Below, piece after piece: positions 13,914 through 21,229 of a DNA stretch of 23,501 bases. Under the pieces are notes generated by a model. It saw only the letters and a list, made by a program, of their open reading frames with translations. It ran no database searches and was not told the DNA's origin. This DNA is from a virus. The stretch covers positions 1-23,501 of the IMG/VR virus record IMGVR_UViG_3300044799_000355. One strand, written 5' to 3'. How positions within the stretch are numbered: position 1 is the stretch's first letter; each line of letters starts with the position of its first letter. The position numbers and the translations under genes are program-made.

Positions 13914-14305
13914 AAAACGCCCGCCTTCTTCAACTTCTCACGCTGTGCCTTGCGTGCTTTGGCTTTGTCTTCATCGAAAGCTGGCCGGATGTAAGGCTGC
14001 GCCGGTGTATGCGCCGAGCCATATTCCTGGACGTTACCATAGCGCGCTGTTTCCGCATCGGTCTTTCTGGGCATGCCCACTTCGATGTAATGGAAATTGC
14101 CATCAACTTTTGGCTCGGTGCGCTCCAGGTGTTCGGCCAGGTTTCCTGTCTTCCGTGGTACCCGCCTCAACATCCCATCCAACAGCACGTCGCCCCCGGC
14201 AATGTTGGCCTGGTCGGCCGCTGCGTCCACGTCATGCCCGGCTTTGGCGATCAGCTCCAGGTATTCTTCGAACCCTTTTAGGCTAAAATTTGCCCTGCAA
14301 ACCAT
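13910..14305 (-). CDS. HK97 gp10-like head-tail joining protein
   Basis: A 131-residue protein of the HK97 gp10 family. The family signature is in the C-terminal half: VPRKTGNLAEHLER (54-67), the strand HYIEVGMPRK, and EYGSAHTPAQPYIRPAF (95-111), where the conserved GSxxxPAQPYIRPAF stretch is clear. The C-terminus is Lys-rich. Members act at the head-tail interface or in tail completion. It overlaps its upstream neighbour by one nt (TGATG) and its downstream neighbour by four (ATGA), so it is translationally embedded in the connector block. The exact structural role varies between phages. Confidence 0.88.
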   Translation of the reverse strand: MVCRANFSLKGFEEYLELIAKAGHDVDAAADQANIAGGDVLLDGMLRRVPRKTGNLAEHLERTEPKVDGNFHYIEVGMPRKTDAETARYGNVQEYGSAHTPAQPYIRPAFDEDKAKARKAQREKLKKAGVL

Positions 14306-14658
14306 CAGCCACCTACCGCCTTCTTTATCTTCAGTTCCATATATTCATGCCGTTCCTGGATATCATCGATCGAAACGATATCGTATACCTCGCCGCCTTT
14401 ATCCACTACACAGGTCTCATCCAGTCCGGCCTGATAACGGATCAACACCGTCGCCGCTTTCATTGCGTTCACGGTTTGCGACGACCATACCTCGCTGCCA
14501 TGTACGTTCACCCATTTTGCCAGCACCTGGCCGATTTCGTCATAGCTCGGTATCCGAAATCCGGCAGCAGCGGAACCGCCAGTAATGATGGACCGGCTCT
14601 TCAACGTAATTGGTGTATTCAGCTCGCCCGGGTTGATCATCTTTCCGTTCAGGATCAC
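14305..14658 (-). CDS. Head closure protein (SPP1 gp16-like)
   Basis: A 117-residue beta-barrel-type protein of the phage head-tail joining/SPP1 gp16 family, which closes the DNA channel after packaging. Characteristic segments are MINPGELNTPITLKSRS (7-23), a GQVLAKWVNVHGSEVWSS strand-turn region, IRYQAGLDETCVVDKGGEVYDIVSIDD (73-99), and a final strand ELKIKKAVGG. The order connector, head closure, gp10-like protein, tail terminator is the standard siphovirus order. It starts within an ATGA overlap with the connector gene and ends in TGATG with the next. Confidence 0.87.
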   Translation of the reverse strand: MILNGKMINPGELNTPITLKSRSIITGGSAAAGFRIPSYDEIGQVLAKWVNVHGSEVWSSQTVNAMKAATVLIRYQAGLDETCVVDKGGEVYDIVSIDDIQERHEYMELKIKKAVGG

Positions 14659-15458
14659 AGCTCCTCCACCGACACCAAATAGGCTTTATACCAATTGGCC
14701 GATAGATCGTCCGTAGAAACTTGTTGGATCTGGTCCTTCACCGTGATCACGTCCTCGAAATCTTCAGATTGGTCCCCGCTGACGCCGACCAATCCCACCA
14801 GCGTCGAAACCGTATCACCCACATTCGCGCCGCTCAGCACACACGCCCCGGCGCCGTTTAGACCGAAGAAATACAGATAACTCATCGCTATTACCTCCAG
14901 TTGCACCAGCGCCGCCGACAGGCCAAAGCTCAGCGTCGCCAACCCATTGGCCACCATCGCCGGGTTTTCATGCCACATCACCAACAACATTCTGGCCGCT
15001 GCCTTCGCCTCCGGGCGGATCGTATCATCCGCCGCCCAGTCGTGACCGGTAGCCATTTTGATGTAGGCGTCTATCTGCGGCAGCAACATCAGCATATTAT
15101 CGTCATCTATTTCGCAGCGTAAAACTGCAGCTGCTTCCTCGGTGGTCAGAATGTTCGTTCCCGCCGGTGATTGCCAGGCCGATCCGGTTACCTCATAGAT
15201 GAGATTTTGCTGGTCAACTCCCGTTCCGGTGACTTTGATAGCCAGCGGTCCTGCCATATCTGTCTCCGTAGCCGTAAGGTTATAGCTGTACCAACCACTC
15301 CCGATTTCCTCTTTTGTGCCAACGCCGGCCGCAAATGCGCCGCCGTTTTTCGAGATGGACAGCGAATATCCGCTTCCCAATCCGGTAACTTCCACGCCTG
15401 ATGAATCGAGCAGAACGAAGGAAATTTTTTGAGCCAGATTCAACGCCAGATTGTTCAT
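14655..15458 (-). CDS. Head-tail connector (gp6-like) with extra N-terminal beta domain
   Basis: A 267-residue protein. Residues about 100-190 match the phage gp6/QLRG-type head-tail connector: LTTEEAAAVLRCEIDDDNMLMLLPQIDAYI, then the helices AAARMLLVMWHENPAMV and LSFGLSAALVQLEVIA. This ring sits below the portal. Residues 1-95 form an additional beta-sandwich-like domain (KISFVLLDSSGVEVTGLGSG...GSGWYSYNLTATETDMAGPLAIKVTG) similar to modules in phage adhesion or baseplate proteins. Residues 200-267 are an acidic extension. The protein is much longer than plain connectors (about 100 residues). The start is in an ATGA overlap (15455-15458), and the ribosome site AAGGG lies next to a repeat that encodes the end of the upstream gene. 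Confidence 0.8.
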   Translation of the reverse strand: MNNLALNLAQKISFVLLDSSGVEVTGLGSGYSLSISKNGGAFAAGVGTKEEIGSGWYSYNLTATETDMAGPLAIKVTGTGVDQQNLIYEVTGSAWQSPAGTNILTTEEAAAVLRCEIDDDNMLMLLPQIDAYIKMATGHDWAADDTIRPEAKAAARMLLVMWHENPAMVANGLATLSFGLSAALVQLEVIAMSYLYFFGLNGAGACVLSGANVGDTVSTLVGLVGVSGDQSEDFEDVITVKDQIQQVSTDDLSANWYKAYLVSVEEL

Positions 15459-16591
15459 TTATTTTCCCTTCTCTCTTCTCCCTTCTCCCGCTTTTTGCGG
15501 GAGAAGGGCTGGGGATGAGGGCCTACCTTAGCCAACGCCTTCTTACCACCTAGCGCGGTCGTCAATTTGTCATACTCGCCCAAGTAATTTATATTCTCAT
15601 GGAAAATCCCCAGTTGTGCGCCGGTGTCGTATGCCAGTTTTCCATATTCCAGCAGAAATTGGCGCAGTTGGTTGAGCGCCTCATTGCGCCCGGTTTGTTT
15701 CCAAACGTTCCAGACGTATTCTGCTTTTCCGCTGGCTTTGAACATCTTCTCTCGCACGCCCTCCCCGTCTTGCTGCGCTTGAGCGGAAGTCCGCTCGAAT
15801 TCCTGGCGTGAGATCATGTTGCTTCGTTTGCTGTAGCGTTCGGCTTCCGCCAGCACTGCCGCAGTCTCACCGGTTGCCAGCGCTGCCAGTTCAAAATCGC
15901 TGGTTAGCCTGGCCACGGTCCCAAAATCGTTTTTATACATCGCATCGTCAATTTTTTCTTTGATTCTCGTCAGCGCCAGATCGTTTATCTTCCACGCTTT
16001 ATCGTGGATGGCGGCACGTTGCTCGAAAAATTCTTTACCAATCTGTTTCTCGCCCTCGTATCCATAAATTGGCTGCTCGAATTCGTCTTGCCAACAGCAT
16101 AGTTTTAGATTGATTCCCTTCCCATGCGCAAATCCGATCCAGTAGGCATAATTGATCGCCTGGTATTGGTACTCGGTATTGCTGGTTAGCTCACTACCAT
16201 ATAGGCTGATGTCTGTGTAGCCCAGGTAGATTGCCAGCGCCAGGGCCATAGCCGGGCTGGATCGTAGATATCTATAGGGAATCTGTGCCAGCACCCCTTC
16301 GATGGGATAAGTTACCGAGTTTGGCACTCGCTCATCCGCTTCGATCATGTAGATTTTCTTACCGGGATGCTCTTGTTGTAACCAGGCCCAATGCTCCTTA
16401 TTGTTCCAATTTTCGAGGCTGGTATATACTTCCTTTTTGTGCATCTGTAAACATATGTCCCAACGCGGATATTTCTCTGGCGCCTGTGGAGCTTCATTGA
16501 ATAGCCAGATTTCCACATTTGGGTCGTCCCAGGGGACGAGTTCACGCCCCCTGGGATTGCTGCCCACTATTGCCAATGGGCGGTCTATCAT
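15455..16591 (-). CDS. MptE/DUF115-like Rossmann protein in the head module
   Basis: A 378-residue protein. Residues 1-180 look like the DUF115/MptE-like Rossmann superfamily, which includes motility accessory proteins and sugar- or pterin-nucleotide enzymes: LAIVGSNPRGRELVPWDDPN with a Gly-rich turn, VEIWLFNEAP, SSPAMALALAIYLGYTDISLYGSEL (130-154), and INYAYWIGFAHGKGI. Residues 185-350 are a helical coiled-coil region rich in Glu, Ala and Lys. The enzyme reaction is unknown; modification of capsid or host sugars is one possibility and a scaffold-like role for the coiled coil is another. Residues 357-371 (GPHPQPFSRKKREKG) are translated from a family A repeat, so the C-terminal tail was replaced or extended by repeat insertion. 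TGATG overlap upstream, ATGA downstream. Confidence 0.7.
   Translation of the reverse strand: MIDRPLAIVGSNPRGRELVPWDDPNVEIWLFNEAPQAPEKYPRWDICLQMHKKEVYTSLENWNNKEHWAWLQQEHPGKKIYMIEADERVPNSVTYPIEGVLAQIPYRYLRSSPAMALALAIYLGYTDISLYGSELTSNTEYQYQAINYAYWIGFAHGKGINLKLCCWQDEFEQPIYGYEGEKQIGKEFFEQRAAIHDKAWKINDLALTRIKEKIDDAMYKNDFGTVARLTSDFELAALATGETAAVLAEAERYSKRSNMISRQEFERTSAQAQQDGEGVREKMFKASGKAEYVWNVWKQTGRNEALNQLRQFLLEYGKLAYDTGAQLGIFHENINYLGEYDKLTTALGGKKALAKVGPHPQPFSRKKREKGEERRENK
15480..15522 (-). repeat. Family A dyad repeat, copy 8 (inside a coding C-terminus)
   Basis: CCCTTCTCCCGC / GCGGGAGAAGGG arms with the tail CTGGGGATGAGGGC. It encodes residues 357-371 of the MptE/DUF115-like protein and lies just before the ribosome site of the connector gene. 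It differs from the other copies by A substitutions (AAGGG arms, GGGGATGAGGG tail). Confidence 0.85.
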
Positions 16592-17094
16592 CAGGCCGAG
16601 GCCGATGCTGTCACAGACTTGAAAGTGGTTTGCTTATAGCGCGGCTCGGTGAGACCCAGTACGGCCACCAGGCAGTTGTCCATGTCCGGTGTATCCGTCA
16701 GCAACACGCGCACATAACGGTAATCGTTGGCTGCCAGGGCGTCCGGATCGATTTGGATCCACAGCAGTTTATTATCGTCCGTTGATGGGACAATGCTCAC
16801 CCCATCGGCCGCCGCAGCCGCCGTGATTGCGCCCCAGATATTGGTCCCCAACGCCCCGGATAGGCGGTAATTGAAGGCAATTGCTGCCTCTATCCCGGCC
16901 GGGTCGGTTGCTCCCTGTACCGTTACAACCTCGCGGTCGCCGGACGTGCTGCCATGCACGTTCCCAAAGACGACCAGAAATGCCGCCCGGTGGGCGTATT
17001 TCAGATCCATGTAGCTGCTGGCGGTTGCCATTGTCGTGATATCTTGCGGCGCCAGCAGTGGCACAATATTATCGTACTCAACAAAAGGGTTCAT
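16591..17094 (-). CDS. Small head protein, possible capsid decoration protein
   Basis: A 167-residue protein encoded directly after the major capsid gene. It contains VVPLL-like and AFLVVFGNVHGSTSGDREVVTVQGATDPAG...LLWIQIDPDALAANDYRYVRVLLTDTP, a beta-rich pattern ending in YKQTTFKSVTASASA. The C-terminus ASASA resembles the ASA end of the capsid protein. Size, position and strand content suggest a head decoration or stabilisation protein, or a capsid-associated protein of unknown role. I do not recognise a named family with certainty. Its stop overlaps the next start by one nt (TGATG at 16591). Confidence 0.62.
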   Translation of the reverse strand: MNPFVEYDNIVPLLAPQDITTMATASSYMDLKYAHRAAFLVVFGNVHGSTSGDREVVTVQGATDPAGIEAAIAFNYRLSGALGTNIWGAITAAAAADGVSIVPSTDDNKLLWIQIDPDALAANDYRYVRVLLTDTPDMDNCLVAVLGLTEPRYKQTTFKSVTASASA

Positions 17095-17140
17095 TTTTTT
17101 ACACTCCTTTCTATCTCAACAATTTTCTTCGTTCCGGTAA

Positions 17141-18445
17141 TTACGCCGAAGCGCTTCCCAGTACGACGAACGGGCTGACCGTAGATGAGCCATGCAATGG
17201 AGTCAGGTCGCTATCCCAGGTCGGTTCCCCGTCAATGCGGTAGGTGAAGCGGAAGGCAGTTTCGTCTGTGGTAAATGCTACGTGAATCGAGCTGGCGCTT
17301 GCTACACCCGCTCCATCCTTGTCGATGGTCTGGTATTGGCTTAGGCTTGCCAGCATGATGTCGCCCGATGTGTTCAACGGCTGGCAATACTCGACCGGGA
17401 TCACCGGACAGCCTAACATTGTCCCATATGGAGCGCCGGTAAAACCACCCGGCGGCAGATAAACCGGCATATCGCCGATTACCATCTGTGGCAATTGCGC
17501 TTCTGCATCCGGCGACACCAGCCAGACGTAGTCTTTCACCCCGATCCAGCGCCTCGCCCACATATTCATTATATCTGCAGCTTTGATGTAGGCCGCGGTG
17601 TCTCGCGTCACGGTGACCAGGCACGGGCTATTCATGATGCCCAGAGGTTTTCCTAATCCATCGCCCTCGATGATGGCGTCCTCGACCTGAAAACGCAATT
17701 CCTCGGGAACGATGCGACTGAGCCACGATGCCAGATTGGCGATGTCCTCCAACTGTTCGTCGGTAGCGTAGCATAGCGCCGCCACCTTTTTTAGTTTGAG
17801 CTCGATCTGGCGAAATTTCGGCTTGCTAGTGGTAATCGTACCGGCTTCGGCTATCCAGTACCCGCGCACCCCACCCCATCTCGAACCGGCCACCCGGCTG
17901 CTTTCATCGACTGCGTTGTAAGTCATACTGTTGCCGCTTACCGGGTCCCTCGCCACTCGCCGCAGGATTTCGCCAATGGTGTACATCCTTTCCATGATTG
18001 TTGTGTTTCCCTCTTGTGGCAGCAAATAGCCGCCTTCAGCCGGCACACCCTCGCTCATCCCCGTAGCAGCATCCCTCACCCATAGTCCCTTCAGGCGTGG
18101 ATCTGCTCGTCCGGGATATAGCGCTGCATGTTTTACGGCCATGAAGAACTTCCCTATGTTCTCGAATTTCTGATCGCCTTCATCCCGCGTAACCTGCACA
18201 TTCTCGCCGCTGGGCACCATCATCCGCGCCGGATCGCTGCCCTCCTGCGGCAGGCTGGCCGCCTGCATGGAGATATAAAGCTGGTGCGCCTCGTGCGCAT
18301 CTGCCCTGGCCTTGTCGAGCTGCGGGCGCAACGCTAGAGCTTCATCCGTTTTGCCCAACTCGAACAGGTCATTTATTTGAGACGCTATGCTTTGCACCTG
18401 CGCCTCGGCCACATTTGTGGCGTCGTAAAACTTTTTGAGAGACAT
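17141..18445 (-). CDS. Major capsid protein, HK97 family
   Basis: A 434-residue HK97-fold capsid protein that forms the icosahedral shell. Residues 1-60 are a helical coiled coil (VQSIASQINDLFELGKTDEALALRPQLDKA), acting as the delta (scaffolding) domain that the prohead protease removes. The mature part probably begins near residues 105-132, before SEGVPAEGGYLLPQE. The P-domain helix is VPEELRFQVEDAIIEGDGLGKPLGIMNS, with the characteristic GDGxGxPxGI signature. A-domain strands follow (YVWLVSPDAEAQLPQMV; YGTMLGCPVIPVEY). There is an AAGGAAGGG ribosome site about 5 nt from the ATG. It follows the protease gene by 18 bp, the usual order portal, protease, capsid. Confidence 0.95.
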   Translation of the reverse strand: MSLKKFYDATNVAEAQVQSIASQINDLFELGKTDEALALRPQLDKARADAHEAHQLYISMQAASLPQEGSDPARMMVPSGENVQVTRDEGDQKFENIGKFFMAVKHAALYPGRADPRLKGLWVRDAATGMSEGVPAEGGYLLPQEGNTTIMERMYTIGEILRRVARDPVSGNSMTYNAVDESSRVAGSRWGGVRGYWIAEAGTITTSKPKFRQIELKLKKVAALCYATDEQLEDIANLASWLSRIVPEELRFQVEDAIIEGDGLGKPLGIMNSPCLVTVTRDTAAYIKAADIMNMWARRWIGVKDYVWLVSPDAEAQLPQMVIGDMPVYLPPGGFTGAPYGTMLGCPVIPVEYCQPLNTSGDIMLASLSQYQTIDKDGAGVASASSIHVAFTTDETAFRFTYRIDGEPTWDSDLTPLHGSSTVSPFVVLGSASA

Positions 18446-18463
18446 CTTTACCCTTCCTTTCTT

Positions 18464-19651
18464 CTAGATTAGAATCTTCGCTTCACAGCGCAGGCGCTCT
18501 ACCTCACGCTGATATTCCTCGTTTTCCGGGAATTGGGTTTGTATAGGCGGATCAATGACCCGCCCTTCCGAAATAAAGGTTTTCCTAACCTCTTCCGGTA
18601 CGTGCGCATAATTTCTGAGTACCGCGTTCGCTGCTTCCGCCCGTCGCGCTTCGATCTCGGTTTTCGTCCAATGCCTGCCAGGCGCCATATTGACGTAAGC
18701 TGCCTGGTTGCTGATAGGCACACCCGGCGCGCTGATCACCTCATCCGCAAATTTTAGATCCACCGCCTGGCGCGCCGTCATCCATGTTTCGTCGCTCATC
18801 ATGTGCCCCAGGCGTGCCTTACTCATTCCGGTTTTGTTCATATAAGAGTCCAGGATCCCGTCTTTGATCGTTTCCAGCTCGTTCAGCAGGCCATATAGGT
18901 CATCGATGTTCAGGCAGGCGAAACAAAAACTGACTATTGGATCGTGGATCATCATATAGGCCGATTCCTGCATCAGCAGCCGCTTACCGGATAAGGCCAC
19001 GATCGTAGCCGCGCTCGCTGCGATGCCATCCACCCGCACCGTCACGTATCCGGGATAATCCAGGATGATCGCCCGCATCATTGAGGCAGCAAACACATCA
19101 CCGCCATAGGAATTAAGTTTGATCAAGACCGGTCGCCCATTGCCATACTTATACAGATCGTCCCGGAACATTTTCGGCGTTATATCGTCCTCGAACCAGG
19201 AATATTCCGAGATAAACCCGTACAGCTCCATCGTGGTCTCTTCGTCCCCATCGCCGTTGATCACGTTCGTGAAGCTCCAAAACGGCTCGTGCGGCTTGGC
19301 ATTTCCTTCGATACACCGTATCGGTTGCTTGTAGGGGCGGGTCTTTGACCCGCCCTGGGGCACCGATCCGCTTTCCACATTCTCATCGCTCGCCTGGTCT
19401 TTGGGGATCCCCAATATCAATGAAACCGAATCCTTTACGATGACCTGAGTGCGGTAATCGAATTCACTATCATCCGGGTCGTATTGCCGCCACCGCCATT
19501 GTGTCTCAGTTTCATCGAGACCGTCGTCGTAATAATCGTGGCTTTTTATCCACTTCCTCGAGCTGGCCTTGGTCCAACCCGCCTCTTTTTCAAAAACCAC
19601 CGATTGCGTGTGTTCTTTACCCGTTTCGGCTTTTCTTCCAACTTCAGGCAT
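18464..19651 (-). CDS. ClpP-type (S14) prohead protease with repeat-derived insertions
   Basis: A 395-residue maturation protease. Residues 15-80 form an N-terminal prohead-associated domain (AGWTKASSRKWIKSH...TETQWRWRQYDP...DYRTQV). Residues 138-310 form a ClpP-fold serine protease with Ser213 in DGIAASAAT, His236 in MMIHDP and probably Asp287 in MSDETWMTARQAVDLKFADE. It should cut the capsid delta domain during head maturation. Two segments are encoded by dispersed family B repeats in frame: residues 99-108 (QGGSKTRPYK), between the two domains, and 362-371 (EGRVIDPPIQ), near the C-terminus. Residues 325-344 (GRHWTKTEIEARRAEAANAV) match the N-terminal motif of the small terminase. The GGAGGT ribosome site lies within the end of the portal gene, with an 8-nt overlap. 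Confidence 0.9.
   Translation of the reverse strand: MPEVGRKAETGKEHTQSVVFEKEAGWTKASSRKWIKSHDYYDDGLDETETQWRWRQYDPDDSEFDYRTQVIVKDSVSLILGIPKDQASDENVESGSVPQGGSKTRPYKQPIRCIEGNAKPHEPFWSFTNVINGDGDEETTMELYGFISEYSWFEDDITPKMFRDDLYKYGNGRPVLIKLNSYGGDVFAASMMRAIILDYPGYVTVRVDGIAASAATIVALSGKRLLMQESAYMMIHDPIVSFCFACLNIDDLYGLLNELETIKDGILDSYMNKTGMSKARLGHMMSDETWMTARQAVDLKFADEVISAPGVPISNQAAYVNMAPGRHWTKTEIEARRAEAANAVLRNYAHVPEEVRKTFISEGRVIDPPIQTQFPENEEYQREVERLRCEAKILI
18541..18566 (-). repeat. Family B repeat, degenerate copy (inside protease gene)
   Basis: GTATAGGCGGATCAATGACC followed by CGCCCT aligns to the other two family B copies with a few changes. It encodes residues 362-371 of the protease. The GGCGG / CCGCC arms pair. 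Confidence 0.65.
19331..19356 (-). repeat. Family B repeat (inside protease gene)
   Basis: GTAGGGGCGGGTCTTTGACC followed by CGCCCT. The arms GGGCGGGTC and GACCCGCCC pair perfectly. It encodes residues 99-108 (QGGSKTRPYK). I know this repeat type as widespread in Chloroflexota and some other genomes. Confidence 0.85.
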
Positions 19652-20864
19652 GTCTACCTCCTACCTTACCCATGTTCATCGGTATATAATGATCGTCTCC
19701 GCCCTCATAGGCGCTCATATCGTTGATCTGTCGCGCCTCGTTGGGGGTCATCTGACCGCTCAAAATGTTCTTTTCCAGATATTCCGCCCGTGTCTTGGCA
19801 TCTGTCCGTAATAACACGTCCCGATTGAAGCGTAAATATATATAATTCTGCTCTTCCTCGCTCAGCCATTGCAGCATGGCGGTCTGTTCGAACTGCACCA
19901 GGTACGGGTCCAACGTCGTGGCCAGGTAATCCAGGCTCTGCTGCTCGTTCGAAGCATACGATTGCTTACCTCGATCCAGCTTATAGAGCGGTACGCCGAA
20001 GAAGTTGGCGATCTCCAGGTCGTTCTCCTGGATTGATTCCAGGAACTGAACGTCCACCATCTTCATCGTGATCGGCTCGAATTTAGCCACTTTTTCGTCC
20101 AAGACTGCCAGGCCATAGGCCTTCGAAGTGCCACCCAGGGCATCCTGGAACGTTCTACGTACTTTTTCCCGCGCATCCTTATTCAGCTCGCCTTTCATAT
20201 ACATGACGCCGGACGGGTTCATCCCCTGGGCATAAAACCGGCCTTGAGTCTCATAGGCGCCCATCTGCCGCCCCAGCGTTTCACGTGCATAGGTGATCAC
20301 CGATCGCCCGTTGATCCCGTCGGTCGAATTGATCAATAAGTGCATTACTTCATTGTATGGGAGATATTTATCATCTCCCCTGGCGAAGATGGTCTGATAC
20401 CAGATCTCGCCGGTTTTAATATCAAAAAGGGGCCTGGTCGTATTAGCATTGAGTATAAAAAGCTCCTCACGTTGCCCAACCAATCGCGGAGGTTTCCATA
20501 CATAGGCATTTCCCCAACAGACTAGCCATTGCATGATGGTTTTCTTGAAAACAAACGGCGTCATCCAGCGATTTGGCGAGATCTCCAATAGCCAGGCGAT
20601 ATTAGTTGGCCGGTTATTCGGCCTTACACGATCGATCTGCCCCGCCAACCGGCTGATGAACGTTTGCAGCGGCATTTTCGCCAGGTCGTCGCTCAAAATG
20701 TTGATACAACGATATGCAGTCGCTACATTTTTACTGGTTTCGACCGTTACATTCTGGCCGGAAATCGTTGGATATTCCAGATTATCGACCAGCTCTGGCA
20801 CAATCCAAGTAGTCGGCGCGACCCCATTTTTAAATATTCCGCGTACTAAATTGCTAATGATCAT
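19644..20864 (-). CDS. Portal protein, HK97 family
   Basis: A 406-residue portal subunit. Twelve such subunits form the ring through which DNA enters and leaves the capsid. Typical sequence includes TAYRCINILSDDLAKMPLQTF near the N-terminus, EISPNRWMTPFVFKKTIMQWLVCWGNAYVWK, a helix with AQGMNPSGVMYMKGELN, and the C-terminal ANFFGVPLYKLDRGKQSYASNEQQSLDYL...ILSGQMTPNEARQINDMSAYEGGDD block that is diagnostic for this family. I chose the ATG at 20862-20864. It overlaps the stop of the preceding 50-residue gene as ATGA, and the 38 codons upstream in frame only read that gene in another frame. It overlaps the protease gene by 8 nt. Confidence 0.94.
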   Translation of the reverse strand: MIISNLVRGIFKNGVAPTTWIVPELVDNLEYPTISGQNVTVETSKNVATAYRCINILSDDLAKMPLQTFISRLAGQIDRVRPNNRPTNIAWLLEISPNRWMTPFVFKKTIMQWLVCWGNAYVWKPPRLVGQREELFILNANTTRPLFDIKTGEIWYQTIFARGDDKYLPYNEVMHLLINSTDGINGRSVITYARETLGRQMGAYETQGRFYAQGMNPSGVMYMKGELNKDAREKVRRTFQDALGGTSKAYGLAVLDEKVAKFEPITMKMVDVQFLESIQENDLEIANFFGVPLYKLDRGKQSYASNEQQSLDYLATTLDPYLVQFEQTAMLQWLSEEEQNYIYLRFNRDVLLRTDAKTRAEYLEKNILSGQMTPNEARQINDMSAYEGGDDHYIPMNMGKVGGRHA

Positions 20865-21013
20865 TGCTTTCTGTTCCCTATTCCGATCAATATTCCGATC
20901 AATATACACATACCTCCGCCTACAAACCAGGTGGCCACCGGTAATATTTGATAAGTCCCATACAATATCAGTCCACAACCCACTAACAACAACCCATCAT
21001 CCAGATATTTCAT
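20861..21013 (-). CDS. 50-residue two-helix membrane protein
   Basis: A short ORF with a strong GGAGGG ribosome site (21023-21028) 9 nt before the ATG (21011-21013) and a TGA that overlaps the portal start as ATGA. The sequence has two hydrophobic stretches: residues 7-26 (GLLLVGCGLILYGTYQILPV) and about 28-46 (TWFVGGGMCILIGILIGIG), ending in basic NRKQ. This gives a two-TM hairpin topology. Genes like this occur before portal genes in many siphoviruses, with unknown function. Possible roles are anchoring the packaging site to the membrane or an accessory holin. No family is recognised. Confidence 0.75.
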   Translation of the reverse strand: MKYLDDGLLLVGCGLILYGTYQILPVATWFVGGGMCILIGILIGIGNRKQ

Positions 21014-21028
21014 CCGTTCGATCCCTCC

Positions 21029-21054
21029 GTAGGGGCGGATCGTGCCCGCCCTGC
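21029..21054 (-). repeat. Family B repeat (intergenic)
   Basis: GTAGGGGCGGATCGTGCCCG followed by CCCTGC, the same family and orientation as the copies inside the protease gene. It lies directly upstream of the ribosome site of the 50-residue membrane protein. Confidence 0.75.
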
Positions 21055-21150
21055 TTTCATTCGTTCAATCCGTTCCTGCTAAGCAAAGTATTTTGTTTTC
21101 CCCAGCTGGGGAAAATCGATTATCTTTGCATATATAACCTTTGCCTCTCT

Positions 21151-21208
21151 CCCCTCTCCCGAAGGGGGGATAAATCCCCCCTTCGGGAGAGGGGCCGGGG
21201 GTGAGGGC
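21151..21208 (-). repeat. Family A dyad repeat, copy 9, perfect 21-bp hairpin
   Basis: The arm 21151-21171 (CCCCTCTCCCGAAGGGGGGA plus T) is the exact reverse complement of 21174-21194, with only AA between. The tail CCGGGGGTGAGGGC follows at 21195-21208. It is the most intact copy in the window and stands between the large terminase and the portal-side genes. In RNA it would form a very stable hairpin. Confidence 0.92.
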
Positions 21209-21229
21209 CTTCCCATTTCACCTCATCAC

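Noticed and set aside
20865-20978. Longer N-terminus for the portal protein from 20978
   Set aside because: These codons are the small membrane protein read in another frame. The ATGA overlap at 20861-20864 marks the better start.
21151-21194. Simple rho-independent terminator
   Set aside because: The stem is strong but no T-run follows on the transcribed (minus) strand, and it belongs to a dispersed repeat family. An effect on transcripts is possible but a classical terminator is not supported.
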